In this document: one piece after another, positions 29,868 through 37,798 of the stretch | How positions within the stretch are numbered: position 1 is the first letter of the stretch | Layout of the letters: every line of letters starts with the position of its first letter | Translations under genes and position numbers: made by a program | Origin: Mesorhizobium amorphae CCNWGS0123 | GTDB taxonomy: Bacteria; Pseudomonadota; Alphaproteobacteria; Rhizobiales; Rhizobiaceae | Direction: 5' to 3' | Length of the DNA stretch: 64,000 nucleotides | Assembly (NCBI RefSeq): GCF_001686985.1 | Contig: NZ_CP015318.1 | Coordinates: 60,001-124,000 of the forward strand | Notes under the pieces: generated by a model | The model's input: only the letters and a program-made list of their open reading frames with translations | What the model was told of the DNA's origin: nothing | The model's database searches: none

Positions 29868-30160
29868 CATCCTGGCTGGTTCACTGCTTTTTGCTGAACG
29901 AGCCTTGGCCAGGGGTGTCAGCCTATCCGTTTCTACGCCGCCTTCAGCATTAAAAGCTGGCCCATGTCCCCTCCACGCCGCGGCATTAGAGCCGGCCATT
30001 CTCAGTTGTCAAAGGTTGATCTTAAGGCGCGGTGACGCCATGCGATACGGACCGCCTCCCGGCCGGGGCCCGTTGCCTTCGGCAACTCCCCGGCGTTCGC
30101 TCGCCTTTCGTCATGCCACCGGCATGACGAATGCGCGTACCGCGCACCGGCGGCCGGCCG

Positions 30161-30244
30161 GCCCTCCGCTATGGCTCCGGGCGTTCGTCGCTCGAAAAGC
30201 CAAATCGTTGGCTTTTCGTCCGCTGCGCGGACCGCTCCTCACCC
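30161..30244 (-). repeat. 84-bp repeat, right copy (inverted)
   Basis: Reverse complement of the copy at 29658-29741 with scattered mismatches, again with a hairpin (CGAAAAGCCAA, four bases, TTGGCTTTTCG). The 420 bases between the copies hold the orphan terminator and short palindromes such as GTCATGCC-ACC-GGCATGAC near 30113-30131 and GTTGCC-TTC-GGCAAC near 30070. No gene was found between 29631 and 30304. Confidence 0.75.
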
Positions 30245-30304
30245 AACCGTTTCTTAAGGTGTTTCGGATAGACGAAACCCAGAAAAAGAGGCGGAAAACG
30301 GAGT

Positions 30305-31714
30305 GTGATCGGGGTGCGCTTTTCCGCGGCCACGACAGCCGAGCGGTTTTTGCCGCAGCGTTTGGCGCTGCGCATGGTGCCGCTGCTTGACCGGATCGAC
30401 GCCGTGCTGTTCACCGCCGACGAACGCGGCGAGGCCGGGCGCATGTCGGTCATCGCCTTTTCCATCCGGATCATCAGTGCCGTCATCGCCTTCGTCAGCC
30501 AGGTGCTGATGGCGCGCTGGATTGGTTCGTTCGAATACGGCATCTTCGTCCTCGTCTGGGTGACGATGGTCATCGTCGGCAACCTCGCCTGCCTCGGCTT
30601 CCACACCTCGGTCATCCGCTTCATTCCCGAATACCGGGAGCGCGGCATGCTGCCCGAATTGCGCGGCATCGTCGTGGCGAGCCGCCTGTTCGTGCTGATC
30701 GCCTCGACGCTCATCGCGGGGCTGGGCGCCCTCGGCGTCTGGCTGGGCTCGGCCTGGCTGGAGAACTACTATGTCGTGCCCTTCATCCTCGGCCTCTTCT
30801 GCCTGCCGATGATCGCGATGGGCGACTTGCTGCAAGGACTGTCGCGCGCCAACTCATGGGCACTGTTTGCGCTCTCGCCGACCTATCTGGTGCGGCCGGT
30901 GCTGATCCTGGCGTTCATGGCGCTGATGCTGGCGTTGGGCTACGCACCCGACGCCAGGACCGCCATCTTCGCCTCGATCGCCGCGACTTATGTCACCACG
31001 CTCGGCCAGCTGATCGGCGTCACCTCGCGCATGGAACGGATTATCCCGACCGGGCCGATGAAGGTGTATTTTGGGCAGTGGTTCGTCGTCTCGCTGCCGA
31101 TCTTCCTGGTCGAGAGCTTCTTCTTCCTGCTCACCAATGCCGATGTGCTGATGGTCGGCGCCTATCTCGACCCCAATGACGTCGCCGTCTATTTCGCGAC
31201 CGTCAAGACACTGGCGCTGGTGCATTTCGTCTATTTCGCCGTCAAGGCCGGCGTTGCCCAGCGCTACGCCCAGTTCACCCATGGCGAGCCGGAAAGGCTT
31301 GCCGCCTTCGCCCGCGAGACGGTGTCGTGGACGTTCTGGCCCTCGCTGGTGATGGCGCTCCTGGTGCTGGCGCTGGGACAGCCGATGCTGGTGCTGTTCG
31401 GCCCCGAATTCACTGCGGGCTATCCGCTGCTGTTCCTGCTGGTGTTCGGCGTCGTGGCGCGGGCCGCGGTCGGCCCCTGCGAGAGCCTTTTGACCATGAG
31501 CGGCAACCAGAACATCTGCGCCGCCGTCTATGCCATGACGTTGGCCTTCAACATCGGCCTCAATGTGCTGCTGATCCCGCATTTCGGCCTGTGGGGCGCG
31601 GCGATCGCCACCAGTTTCGCCATGATCTTCGAGGCCGGCGCGCTGTCCTTCACCGTCTGGCGCAAGCTCGGTATCGTCATGGCCATCTTCGTGCCCGCCA
31701 GGAGAGACGCCTGA
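30305..31714 (+). CDS. MOP-superfamily flippase (polysaccharide/lipid-linked oligosaccharide type)
   Basis: Integral membrane protein of 469 residues with about 12-14 helices, of the oligosaccharide flippase type that moves lipid-linked sugars across the inner membrane. Typical features: N-terminal ISAVIAFVSQVLMARWIGSF then EYGIFVLVW, and the second-half segment LTNADVLMVGAYLDPNDVAV. The start is probably the GTG at 30305; an ATG at 30374 would remove a basic N-terminus. It overlaps the FemAB-like gene by one base (TGATG), so the two are made together. No glycosyltransferases are nearby, which is unusual for a flippase and leaves the substrate open. Confidence 0.85.
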   Translation: MIGVRFSAATTAERFLPQRLALRMVPLLDRIDAVLFTADERGEAGRMSVIAFSIRIISAVIAFVSQVLMARWIGSFEYGIFVLVWVTMVIVGNLACLGFHTSVIRFIPEYRERGMLPELRGIVVASRLFVLIASTLIAGLGALGVWLGSAWLENYYVVPFILGLFCLPMIAMGDLLQGLSRANSWALFALSPTYLVRPVLILAFMALMLALGYAPDARTAIFASIAATYVTTLGQLIGVTSRMERIIPTGPMKVYFGQWFVVSLPIFLVESFFFLLTNADVLMVGAYLDPNDVAVYFATVKTLALVHFVYFAVKAGVAQRYAQFTHGEPERLAAFARETVSWTFWPSLVMALLVLALGQPMLVLFGPEFTAGYPLLFLLVFGVVARAAVGPCESLLTMSGNQNICAAVYAMTLAFNIGLNVLLIPHFGLWGAAIATSFAMIFEAGALSFTVWRKLGIVMAIFVPARRDA

Positions 31715-32994
31715 TGGCCGCCGTCCCGTTGCTCGAGGAAACCAGCGGTGGCCCCGCCGGCGCCATGGTGTCCGGCCTTGCCGGCCTGGCGCGCGAGGCC
31801 GATCCCGCCCATATCGAGATACTCGCCAACAACCGACCCGAGCGCAAGCTCGCCATCTACCCGGCCTCTGCCGGCTTCGACCTGGTCGAGGAACTGGACT
31901 ATCTGTGCACCCGCACGATCGAACCCAACGTCTTCTTCAACCCGCGCTTCCTCGCCCCGGCGATGCCAAGGCTTGAAGACCGTGAAGTGCGCCTCGCCGT
32001 GATCCGCGACGGCGACGAATACCGCAACCGGCTGCGCCTCCTGGTGCCGTTCTCGGTCGAGCGGCCGGCGATCCCGCTTGGCGTCCCCGTGATGCGCACC
32101 TGGTCGAGCCCGTTCGGTCCGATCGGCACGCCGCTGGTCGACCGCGACGACCCGGTCGGCGTCATCGAGGATTTCTTCTCGATGCTGTCGCGGCCGCATC
32201 TCAAGCTGCCGAAGGTCTTTGTGCTGCCCGACATCCGGCTCGACGGCCCGGTGGCCAGCCTGCTTGCCTCGGTTGCCGAGACGCGCAGCCTGACCATGGT
32301 CACCACGGGCAGACTGGAACGCCCGATGCTCGAAAGCGAGGCGGAAGGCGAGGCGTATCTCAAGGCATCGCTGCGCGCGCATCACCATCGCGAATTCCGC
32401 CGCCTGAAGCGGCGCCTTGCCGACCTTGGCAAGCTCGAGCACGTCGTGGCGCGCGGACCCGACGAGATCCGCCATGCCATCGAAAGCTTCCTGACGCTGG
32501 AGGCGGCCGGCTGGAAGGGCCGCGAGCGCACGGCCATGGCGATCGACCGCTTCCGCGCCGCCTTCGCCCGCGAGGCCGTGCACCGGCTGGCCGAGCAGGA
32601 TCTCTGCCGTATCCACTCGCTGACGCTCGACGGCCGCACCATCGCCTGCCTGATCGTCTTCGTCGAGGCCGGCGTCGCCTATACCTGGAAGACCGCCTAT
32701 GACGAGACGCTATCGGCCTATTCGCCGGGCACGCTCTTGATGATCGAGGTCACCAGGCAACATCTCGACGACCCCAACATCGTGATGACCGATTCCTGCG
32801 CCGTGCCCGATCATCCGGTGATGAGCCGGCTGTGGAGCGAGCGCAAGCCGATGGGCACGCTGGTGATCGGGCTCTCGCCGGACGCCGACCGTCAGGTGCG
32901 CCAGGCGGCGTCGCAGCTGCATCTCTACCGCGAAACCCGCAACATGGCGCGCCTGCTGCGCAACCGCATGAAGAGCTTGTTGGGGCGGCGCTAG
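31714..32994 (+). CDS. FemAB/CelD-like GNAT acyltransferase
   Basis: 426-residue protein with the two-lobed Acetyltransf_6 (BioF2/FemAB-like) fold. Recognisable parts: YLCTRTIEPNVFFNPRFLAP near residue 65-85, the AHHHREFRRLKRRLADLG basic helix, FLTLEAAGWKGRERTAM, and the C-terminal GVAYTWKTAYDETLSAYSPG. Relatives are linked to cellulose and exopolysaccharide modification and to acylation of envelope components. The ATG at 31714 overlaps the flippase stop and has AGGAG upstream, so it probably modifies the substrate that the flippase carries, or a sugar-linked product. That link is inference from coupling. Confidence 0.8.
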   Translation: MAAVPLLEETSGGPAGAMVSGLAGLAREADPAHIEILANNRPERKLAIYPASAGFDLVEELDYLCTRTIEPNVFFNPRFLAPAMPRLEDREVRLAVIRDGDEYRNRLRLLVPFSVERPAIPLGVPVMRTWSSPFGPIGTPLVDRDDPVGVIEDFFSMLSRPHLKLPKVFVLPDIRLDGPVASLLASVAETRSLTMVTTGRLERPMLESEAEGEAYLKASLRAHHHREFRRLKRRLADLGKLEHVVARGPDEIRHAIESFLTLEAAGWKGRERTAMAIDRFRAAFAREAVHRLAEQDLCRIHSLTLDGRTIACLIVFVEAGVAYTWKTAYDETLSAYSPGTLLMIEVTRQHLDDPNIVMTDSCAVPDHPVMSRLWSERKPMGTLVIGLSPDADRQVRQAASQLHLYRETRNMARLLRNRMKSLLGRR

Positions 32995-33089
32995 AGCGAC
33001 CCTAGGAAAGGTGCGTAGCGGTTTTCCGACTTTGTCGATTGCCCTTTTCCGACCAACGAGCCTTTTGGCTTAGGTCATAAGGGTTGCTG

Positions 33090-33106
33090 TTCCCACGCAG
33101 TGGGAA
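33090..33106. promoter_or_regulatory. Perfect palindrome in front of the secreted-protein gene
   Basis: TTCCCAC-GCA-GTGGGAA sits 113 bases before the ATG at 33219 and about 95 bases after the FemAB-like stop. No U-run follows, so an operator is more likely than a terminator. A degenerate repeat (AGGAAAGGTGCGTAGCGG) precedes it near 33004-33021. Confidence 0.3.
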
Positions 33107-33218
33107 GGTTTAGCATCGATACAGTCCAAAGGGGACGAGGCGGTAGAGTTGGCCGCGCGGTTAGCATCATTTGCGCCTCGGTCTTGCACGGCCAGAATCA
33201 AAAATCTGGGAGGAGTGC

Positions 33219-33827
33219 ATGACGAAGATAGCTTGTCTTGGGCGTCGCGGGATCCTCATTTCGATAGGTCTCATCGGCGCATTCCTGGGTGCGGCCGCAG
33301 CTCAGGCCGCCGAACCCAACAAGGCCGAACTCGATGCCCTGAAGCAATCGCTGGCCAAGTATGAAGACTACAAGGCCGCCATTCGTGACCTCTATTTGTC
33401 GACGGTCGGATGCGTCTCCTACAGCGGAGAAAAGATACCCGGAACGATGGACTACCCGAAGGGCGCGATGGGCATTCATTTCGTCAACGTTCCCAGCATC
33501 GGCCCGACTGTCGATCCGATGCGTCCCAATGTCTTGATCTACGAACCGGTCGGTAACGAGTTGCGCCTGGTCGGCGTCGAGTGGCTCGTGCCCCTGACGC
33601 CCGACACCAAGGCGCCGCCGGAACTCTTCGGACAGAAATTCATGGGCCCGATGGAGGGGCACTATCCGCTCATTCCAAAGGAGTTCCACCACTACGACCT
33701 CCACGCCTGGCTGTTCAAGGACAACCCGGACGGAATGTTCAGCCCGACGAACCCGGAGGTGAAATGCGACGGCTACGCATTCCCGATGCCGGAGCAGCCG
33801 ACCAAGATGGTGCCGGGGCCGATGTGA
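33219..33827 (+). CDS. Uncharacterised secreted protein
   Basis: Exported protein of 202 residues with a clear signal peptide (MTKIACLGRRGILISIGLIG, cut near AQAAEP). The mature part starts with a short helix (ELDALKQSLAKYEDYKAAIR) followed by VGCVSYSGE, GAMGIHFVN, LRLVGVEWLVPL, FHHYDLHAWLFKDNPDGMF and a second cysteine in VKCDGYAF. I recall similar secreted proteins in actinobacteria and proteobacteria with the pattern MGxHFVN...LVGVEY...LHxWxxxxNPxGxF, all without function. Two cysteines could form one disulfide. The ATG at 33219 has GGGAGGAG upstream. Confidence 0.75.
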   Translation: MTKIACLGRRGILISIGLIGAFLGAAAAQAAEPNKAELDALKQSLAKYEDYKAAIRDLYLSTVGCVSYSGEKIPGTMDYPKGAMGIHFVNVPSIGPTVDPMRPNVLIYEPVGNELRLVGVEWLVPLTPDTKAPPELFGQKFMGPMEGHYPLIPKEFHHYDLHAWLFKDNPDGMFSPTNPEVKCDGYAFPMPEQPTKMVPGPM

Positions 33828-33855
33828 TGTAATGGCTCCTGAACGGAGCTGACGG

Positions 33856-33890
33856 CAGAGGCGGGGCTAGGCCCCGCTTCTGTGACTTTA
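33856..33890 (+). terminator. Probable terminator after the secreted-protein gene
   Basis: CAGAGGCGGGGC pairs with GCCCCGCTTCTG around a TAG loop (33856-33882, one G-T pair), followed by TGACTTTA. The stem is strong; the U-run is weak. Confidence 0.5.
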
Positions 33891-33957
33891 TAGCGAAGCT
33901 GGCTTTCAGAGAATCCAAGGAAGAGCCCGACTCAATCCCAGGTTCTTGCGTGAAAAA

Positions 33958-34042
33958 TGGTGCCCCTAGCCGGGATCGAACCAGCACTCCTTGCGGAACT
34001 CGATTTTGAGTCGAGCGCGTCTACCAATTCCGCCATAGGGGC
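33958..34042 (-). tRNA. tRNA-Leu(CAA)
   Basis: On the minus strand a 7-bp acceptor stem begins GCCCCTA and ends TAGGGGC with A and an encoded CCA. A long class II variable arm (TTCCGCAAGGAGTG region) marks it as leucine/serine type. The anticodon stem CTCGA/TCGAG closes the loop CTCAAAA, giving anticodon CAA. The T loop GGTTCGATCCC is canonical. It is the only tRNA seen in the window. Confidence 0.95.
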
Positions 34043-34274
34043 TCAGGCCGGGCGGCCTGGATGGGCGCGGACTATACGGTTGGAGGCCTGTTCGTCAACT
34101 GGCCAATTCTCGACTGCCGCACGCTGGCGCAGATCCGGAGCCAGGTCCAGCTTTGCTGCGCCGACCTCCGGTTCGCAAAAATCCGTGAGATCTTCCAAAG
34201 GCGTGCCGCTGACGGACACCAGCATGTCGAGGCGATGCAGTCCCAAAAGCGCGTCGCGTTGAAACGGATTCAGT

Positions 34275-34350
34275 CGACGCGCTTTGGTCCTTTGTTTTTA
34301 TGCATGTCGTTGCCGCAAAACCGCCGCGCCCTTTTTGGGTGACATGCAAT
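34275..34350 (+). repeat. Dispersed TGCATGTC palindromic repeat, copy 1
   Basis: TGCATGTC (34301-34308) and GACATGCA (34341-34348) form a perfect 8-bp inverted pair, preceded by a TTTGTTTTTA tract. A second copy lies at 37712-37789 in the same orientation. The 542-base spacer 34043-34584 between the tRNA and pstS holds this repeat and the Pho-box candidate; I see no gene in it. Confidence 0.7.
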
Positions 34351-34431
34351 AGCGGCCCGGACAATTCTCCTGGCTGGCGGTCAGTTCGCCCTGTTTGGAA
34401 AGGAGCCCGAAATATCAGGCCGCGCGGGCTG

Positions 34432-34449
34432 CTGTCATCCAATCGTTAA
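34432..34449 (+). promoter_or_regulatory. Candidate Pho box upstream of pstS
   Basis: CTGTCAT (perfect PhoB half-site), four bases, then TCGTTAA, about 136 bases before the pstS ATG. The consensus is CTGTCAT-N4-CTGTCAT; the second half matches poorly. Confidence 0.35.
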
Positions 34450-34584
34450 GAAAAGTTAATAAGAAACAGGAGTGATCTCGTCTTCTTTGGCCGGCGCTTT
34501 TTTATCGCCCCGGTCGCATGAATTGCTGACTCTTCCCCCGATATTCGCAGTTGTCTCTTTCGGAAATACAAGCGGGATACAAAG

Positions 34585-35688
34585 ATGCTTTCAGGACGTT
34601 GCACAAGTATTGCGTCACTTCGCCGTGCATGGTCGATGGTCACCGCGGGCGTCGTCGCTCTTGGTGTTTCCTTGGCCATCACAGCCGGTTCCGCTGCCCA
34701 GGCTGAGCCCATTCGCGGCGCGGGATCGACGCTGGCCGCACCGATCATCGCCAAATGGGCGAAGGCCTACAAGAATGCGCGCGCCGATGGCGGCGATTTC
34801 TTCACGCTCGACTGGACCGTCGACTATGAGCCGGTCGGCTCACTTGCAGGCCTTATGCGGCTCAATCAACCTGAACTGGATTTCGCCGCCACCGATGTTC
34901 CGGTGCCGCCGGCCGATCTCGCCAGGAACGGCCAGAAACAATTCCCGATCGTCATGGGCGGCATCGCGGTGGTCACCAATCTGGAGGGCTTGCCGGAAGT
35001 TGGCTTACGCCTTTCCGGTCCGGTCCTCGCCGACATCTATCTTGGAGTGATCAAGACGTGGTCCGATCCCGCCATCCAGGCGCTCAATCCCGGCCTTGCC
35101 CTTCCTGACCTAGCCATCAGCGTCTTCCACCGGCAGGACGGTTCGGGCTCGACCCATGTCTTCACCAAGTTCCTGTCATCCGGCAGCGAGGCATGGAAGA
35201 CCAGGTTCGGCGCCGACACGCTGATTGCATGGCCGCTTGGAACCGGCGCCGAAGGCACTCAGGCTCTCATTCGCGCCGTGGCCGCGACCAAGGGCGCCAT
35301 CGCCTATGCCGAATACGGCCAGGCACTTCGCGCCGGCCTGCCCGTCGCGGCGGTCGCCAACGGATCCGGCAATTTCGTCAGACCAGGTCCCGAGGGCGTG
35401 CAAGCGGCGGCCGCATCCGTCGCCTGGGGTGAAACGAGCGATTTCTTCGCATCCCTGACCGATCGTGAGGGAAAGGCCGCCTATCCGATCAGTACGGCGG
35501 TGTTCGCGGTGGTCCAGGTTTCGGGGCGTTCGGAACACCGCTACCGCCGCGTCCACGACCTTTTCAGGCTGGCTTTCGCCGAGCCCGGCGCCAGCGACGC
35601 CGCAGCGCTCGGCTACGTGCCGTTGCCGAAGGCGCTCGTCGACCAGGTCGAGCGGTACTGGGCCGGGCAGCCGCCTCTCGCAAACTGA
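34585..35688 (+). CDS. Phosphate-binding protein PstS family
   Basis: Periplasmic substrate-binding protein of 367 residues. A long signal peptide (second part MVTAGVVALGVSLAITAGSA, cleaved near AQAEP) precedes the phosphate-binding fold with IRGAGSTLAAPIIAKWAKAY (PstS N-terminal GAGST loop), LDFAATDVPVPPADL, DGSGSTHVFTKFLS (phosphate-contacting SGST loop), and the TKGAIAYAEYGQA hinge. No pstC, pstA, pstB or phoU follows; the next gene is a Na/Pi cotransporter. It may serve a transporter encoded elsewhere or hand phosphate to that neighbour. Confidence 0.88.
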   Translation: MLSGRCTSIASLRRAWSMVTAGVVALGVSLAITAGSAAQAEPIRGAGSTLAAPIIAKWAKAYKNARADGGDFFTLDWTVDYEPVGSLAGLMRLNQPELDFAATDVPVPPADLARNGQKQFPIVMGGIAVVTNLEGLPEVGLRLSGPVLADIYLGVIKTWSDPAIQALNPGLALPDLAISVFHRQDGSGSTHVFTKFLSSGSEAWKTRFGADTLIAWPLGTGAEGTQALIRAVAATKGAIAYAEYGQALRAGLPVAAVANGSGNFVRPGPEGVQAAAASVAWGETSDFFASLTDREGKAAYPISTAVFAVVQVSGRSEHRYRRVHDLFRLAFAEPGASDAAALGYVPLPKALVDQVERYWAGQPPLAN

Positions 35689-35786
35689 GGATGAACGAAG
35701 TGCCTGGCGGTTCGACGTCAGGTCATTCGGGCAGCAACTGAACTTCGTGCCGCGTCGCAGTGGCGACTTGTTGGGGATAGCGTGAA

Positions 35787-37517
35787 ATGGACATAGATAT
35801 CTTCAAGGACATCCTCGTGCCGGTGATCGGCGGGCTGGGCATCTTCATGCTCGGTCTGGATTTCATGGCCAACGGCATCCAGGCGCTCTCGGTCAACCGG
35901 ATGCGCGACTTCCTTGCCAAGGCAGCCGGAACGCCCATCAAAGGCGTGCTGGCGGGAACGCTGATCACGGGCGTCATCCAGTCGTCGACCGCGATGAGCG
36001 TCATGGTCGTCGGCCTGGTCAATGCCGGTGTCATCGCATTGCGGCCGGCGATCAGCGTCATCATGGGCGCCAATATCGGCACCACGCTCGGCAACGGGCT
36101 GATTGCGCTGCCGCTTGGCCCGCTCGGATTGATTCTCGCGGGCATATCGGCGCTGGTCTATTGCTTCGCCAACAGCGAGAAGATCAAGAACATCGCGCTC
36201 GCCTGCATGGGCTTCGCGCTGATCTTCTACGGCCTGAACCTGATGACCGGCGGCCTGCGCCCGCTTCGCAACCTGCCCGAAGTCATGTCGCTGCTGCAGA
36301 CCCTCAAGGCCGATTCCTACCTCAACCTGCTGAAATGCGTGTTCATCGCCGCGGGAGTGACCGCGATGATCCACTCGTCCTCGGCAACGATCGGCATCGT
36401 GATGGGCCTGGGTGCTGCCGGCATTCTCGACTGGACCACGGCTGTCGCCTTCTCGCTCGGCGCCGATCTCGGCACCACGGTCACATCGTGGATGGCTTCG
36501 CTCAATCTTTCGAAGAACGCCAAGCGGACCGCTTACGCGCACATATCGTTCAACATCATCGGCGTCTGCATCACCATCCCGCTGTTCTTCGTCTCCATCC
36601 ATGTGCTGGGTTGGGCCATGCAGTTCTTCGGCGGCGATCCGGCCGTTCCGGTGATCGTCGACGGCAAGGAAACCTTCCCCCTGGTGCCGGTGGCGGTCGG
36701 CCTCTACTCGACCTTCTTCAACGTCTTCAACACGCTGTTGCTGTTCCCGTTCATCGGTGTGTTCGAGCGGGTGCTGTCGCGTGTCGGCCACACGGATGCC
36801 GAGGACGCGGAGGATTTCTCGACGCCGAAATTCCTCGACCGCAAGCTGGCCAGCGATTTCGCCAGGGCCATTCCCGCCGTCCAGCAGGAGACGGCCCGTC
36901 ACCTCGAGGCCGGCGCGATGTTCCTCGATATCGCGCGCGGCTCCAAGAAAGCGCCGGCCGATCCGGGCGAGCACTATCTCGCAACCGATATCCTCAGCCG
37001 CGACATCCGCTCCTACACCGCTTCGCTGATGAAGGAAGACTTGCCCTATGAACAGCTCGACCTGATCGCCAGCCTGATCGAGGAAGCGGACTTCACGGCC
37101 GCCTTGACGGAATCGATGCATCAGGTGGCTCGACGCGTCAAACGCGAGACGTTCAGCAATCCGGCGCAGGCCATTGTCGAGACCGCATTGAACAAGCTCG
37201 ATGCCTCGCTGCGTGAGATCCTGCCCACCTATGGCATCTCCGGGCCGCAAATGCCGGCAGGCCATGTCAGCTTCCCGGAGGTCGAGGAACTGCGTGCGCG
37301 GACCCTGGCTCTTGGGCCGAATGCGGGTGCTGCCGAACGCGGCACGATCCTGGCCCTTCTCGGTTCGATCGAGCGGGCGGAGATCCTGATCCGCCGCATC
37401 GATGCCGAGCGCAAGTCGGTCAATCGCGCCGGCGTGGTTGCCCGCGCATCGGCACGCAGGCAGGACAAGCAGCGTCCGCTGGGCGATACCGGCCTCAGCC
37501 CTGTTCCGGCTGAGTAA
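35787..37517 (+). CDS. Na+/phosphate cotransporter family protein (NptA/YjbB-like) with PhoU-like tail
   Basis: Membrane protein of 576 residues. The N-terminal 340 residues hold two Na/Pi-cotransporter repeats, each with the QSS signature: ITGVIQSSTAMSVMVVGL near residue 63 and a degenerate second one, MIHSSSATIGIVMGL (His for Gln). The motif GANIGTTLGNGL/GADLGTTVTSW appears in each half. The C-terminal 200 residues are cytoplasmic, helical and PhoU-like. Relatives export or import phosphate depending on species. It starts 98 bases after pstS and is probably cotranscribed. Confidence 0.88.
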   Translation: MDIDIFKDILVPVIGGLGIFMLGLDFMANGIQALSVNRMRDFLAKAAGTPIKGVLAGTLITGVIQSSTAMSVMVVGLVNAGVIALRPAISVIMGANIGTTLGNGLIALPLGPLGLILAGISALVYCFANSEKIKNIALACMGFALIFYGLNLMTGGLRPLRNLPEVMSLLQTLKADSYLNLLKCVFIAAGVTAMIHSSSATIGIVMGLGAAGILDWTTAVAFSLGADLGTTVTSWMASLNLSKNAKRTAYAHISFNIIGVCITIPLFFVSIHVLGWAMQFFGGDPAVPVIVDGKETFPLVPVAVGLYSTFFNVFNTLLLFPFIGVFERVLSRVGHTDAEDAEDFSTPKFLDRKLASDFARAIPAVQQETARHLEAGAMFLDIARGSKKAPADPGEHYLATDILSRDIRSYTASLMKEDLPYEQLDLIASLIEEADFTAALTESMHQVARRVKRETFSNPAQAIVETALNKLDASLREILPTYGISGPQMPAGHVSFPEVEELRARTLALGPNAGAAERGTILALLGSIERAEILIRRIDAERKSVNRAGVVARASARRQDKQRPLGDTGLSPVPAE

Positions 37518-37711
37518 AGGGCTGCGTCCGGACCACACTCCACCGAAACAATGCAACGCGGCATCGCCATCCGGCGGTGCCGCTTCCTCGTTATCGGGCG
37601 GCCCGCGACCAAACCTCACCTTTCCGTTTCGTGAAGCTTCAGCCATTGTGCAGCGCGGAAAATCTTTCTAGACAGACGGCGCGTTGAAGCGCCTCGCGTC
37701 CAGGAGATGGA

Positions 37712-37789
37712 TGCGGCGTGCTTCTGGTCTTTGTTTTCATGCATGTCGTTTCCCCAAAACCGCTGCGCACTTTTGGGCGACGTGCATTA
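37712..37789 (+). repeat. Dispersed TGCATGTC palindromic repeat, copy 2
   Basis: Matches 34275-34350 along about 75 bases, including the TTTGTTTTCA tract and TGCATGTCG (37740-37748) paired with CGACGTGCA (37778-37786). It ends about 10 bases before the ATG of the YqaA-family gene, so it abuts that gene's ribosome site. The spacer 37518-37798 contains nothing else I recognise. Confidence 0.7.
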
Positions 37790-37798
37790 GGAGAGCCG

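Noticed and set aside
29827-30390. 187-codon plus-strand frame in the secA spacer
   Set aside because: It crosses the terminator and the inverted repeat, has no ribosome site or domain, and is made of repeat sequence.
33958-34042. tRNA-Leu as an integration site for an island
   Set aside because: I looked for an integrase gene or a duplicated tRNA 3' end nearby and saw neither.
35718-37646. Long minus-strand frame opposite the Na/Pi cotransporter
   Set aside because: His/Arg/Asp-rich shadow with no domain; the plus-strand protein has clear family motifs.
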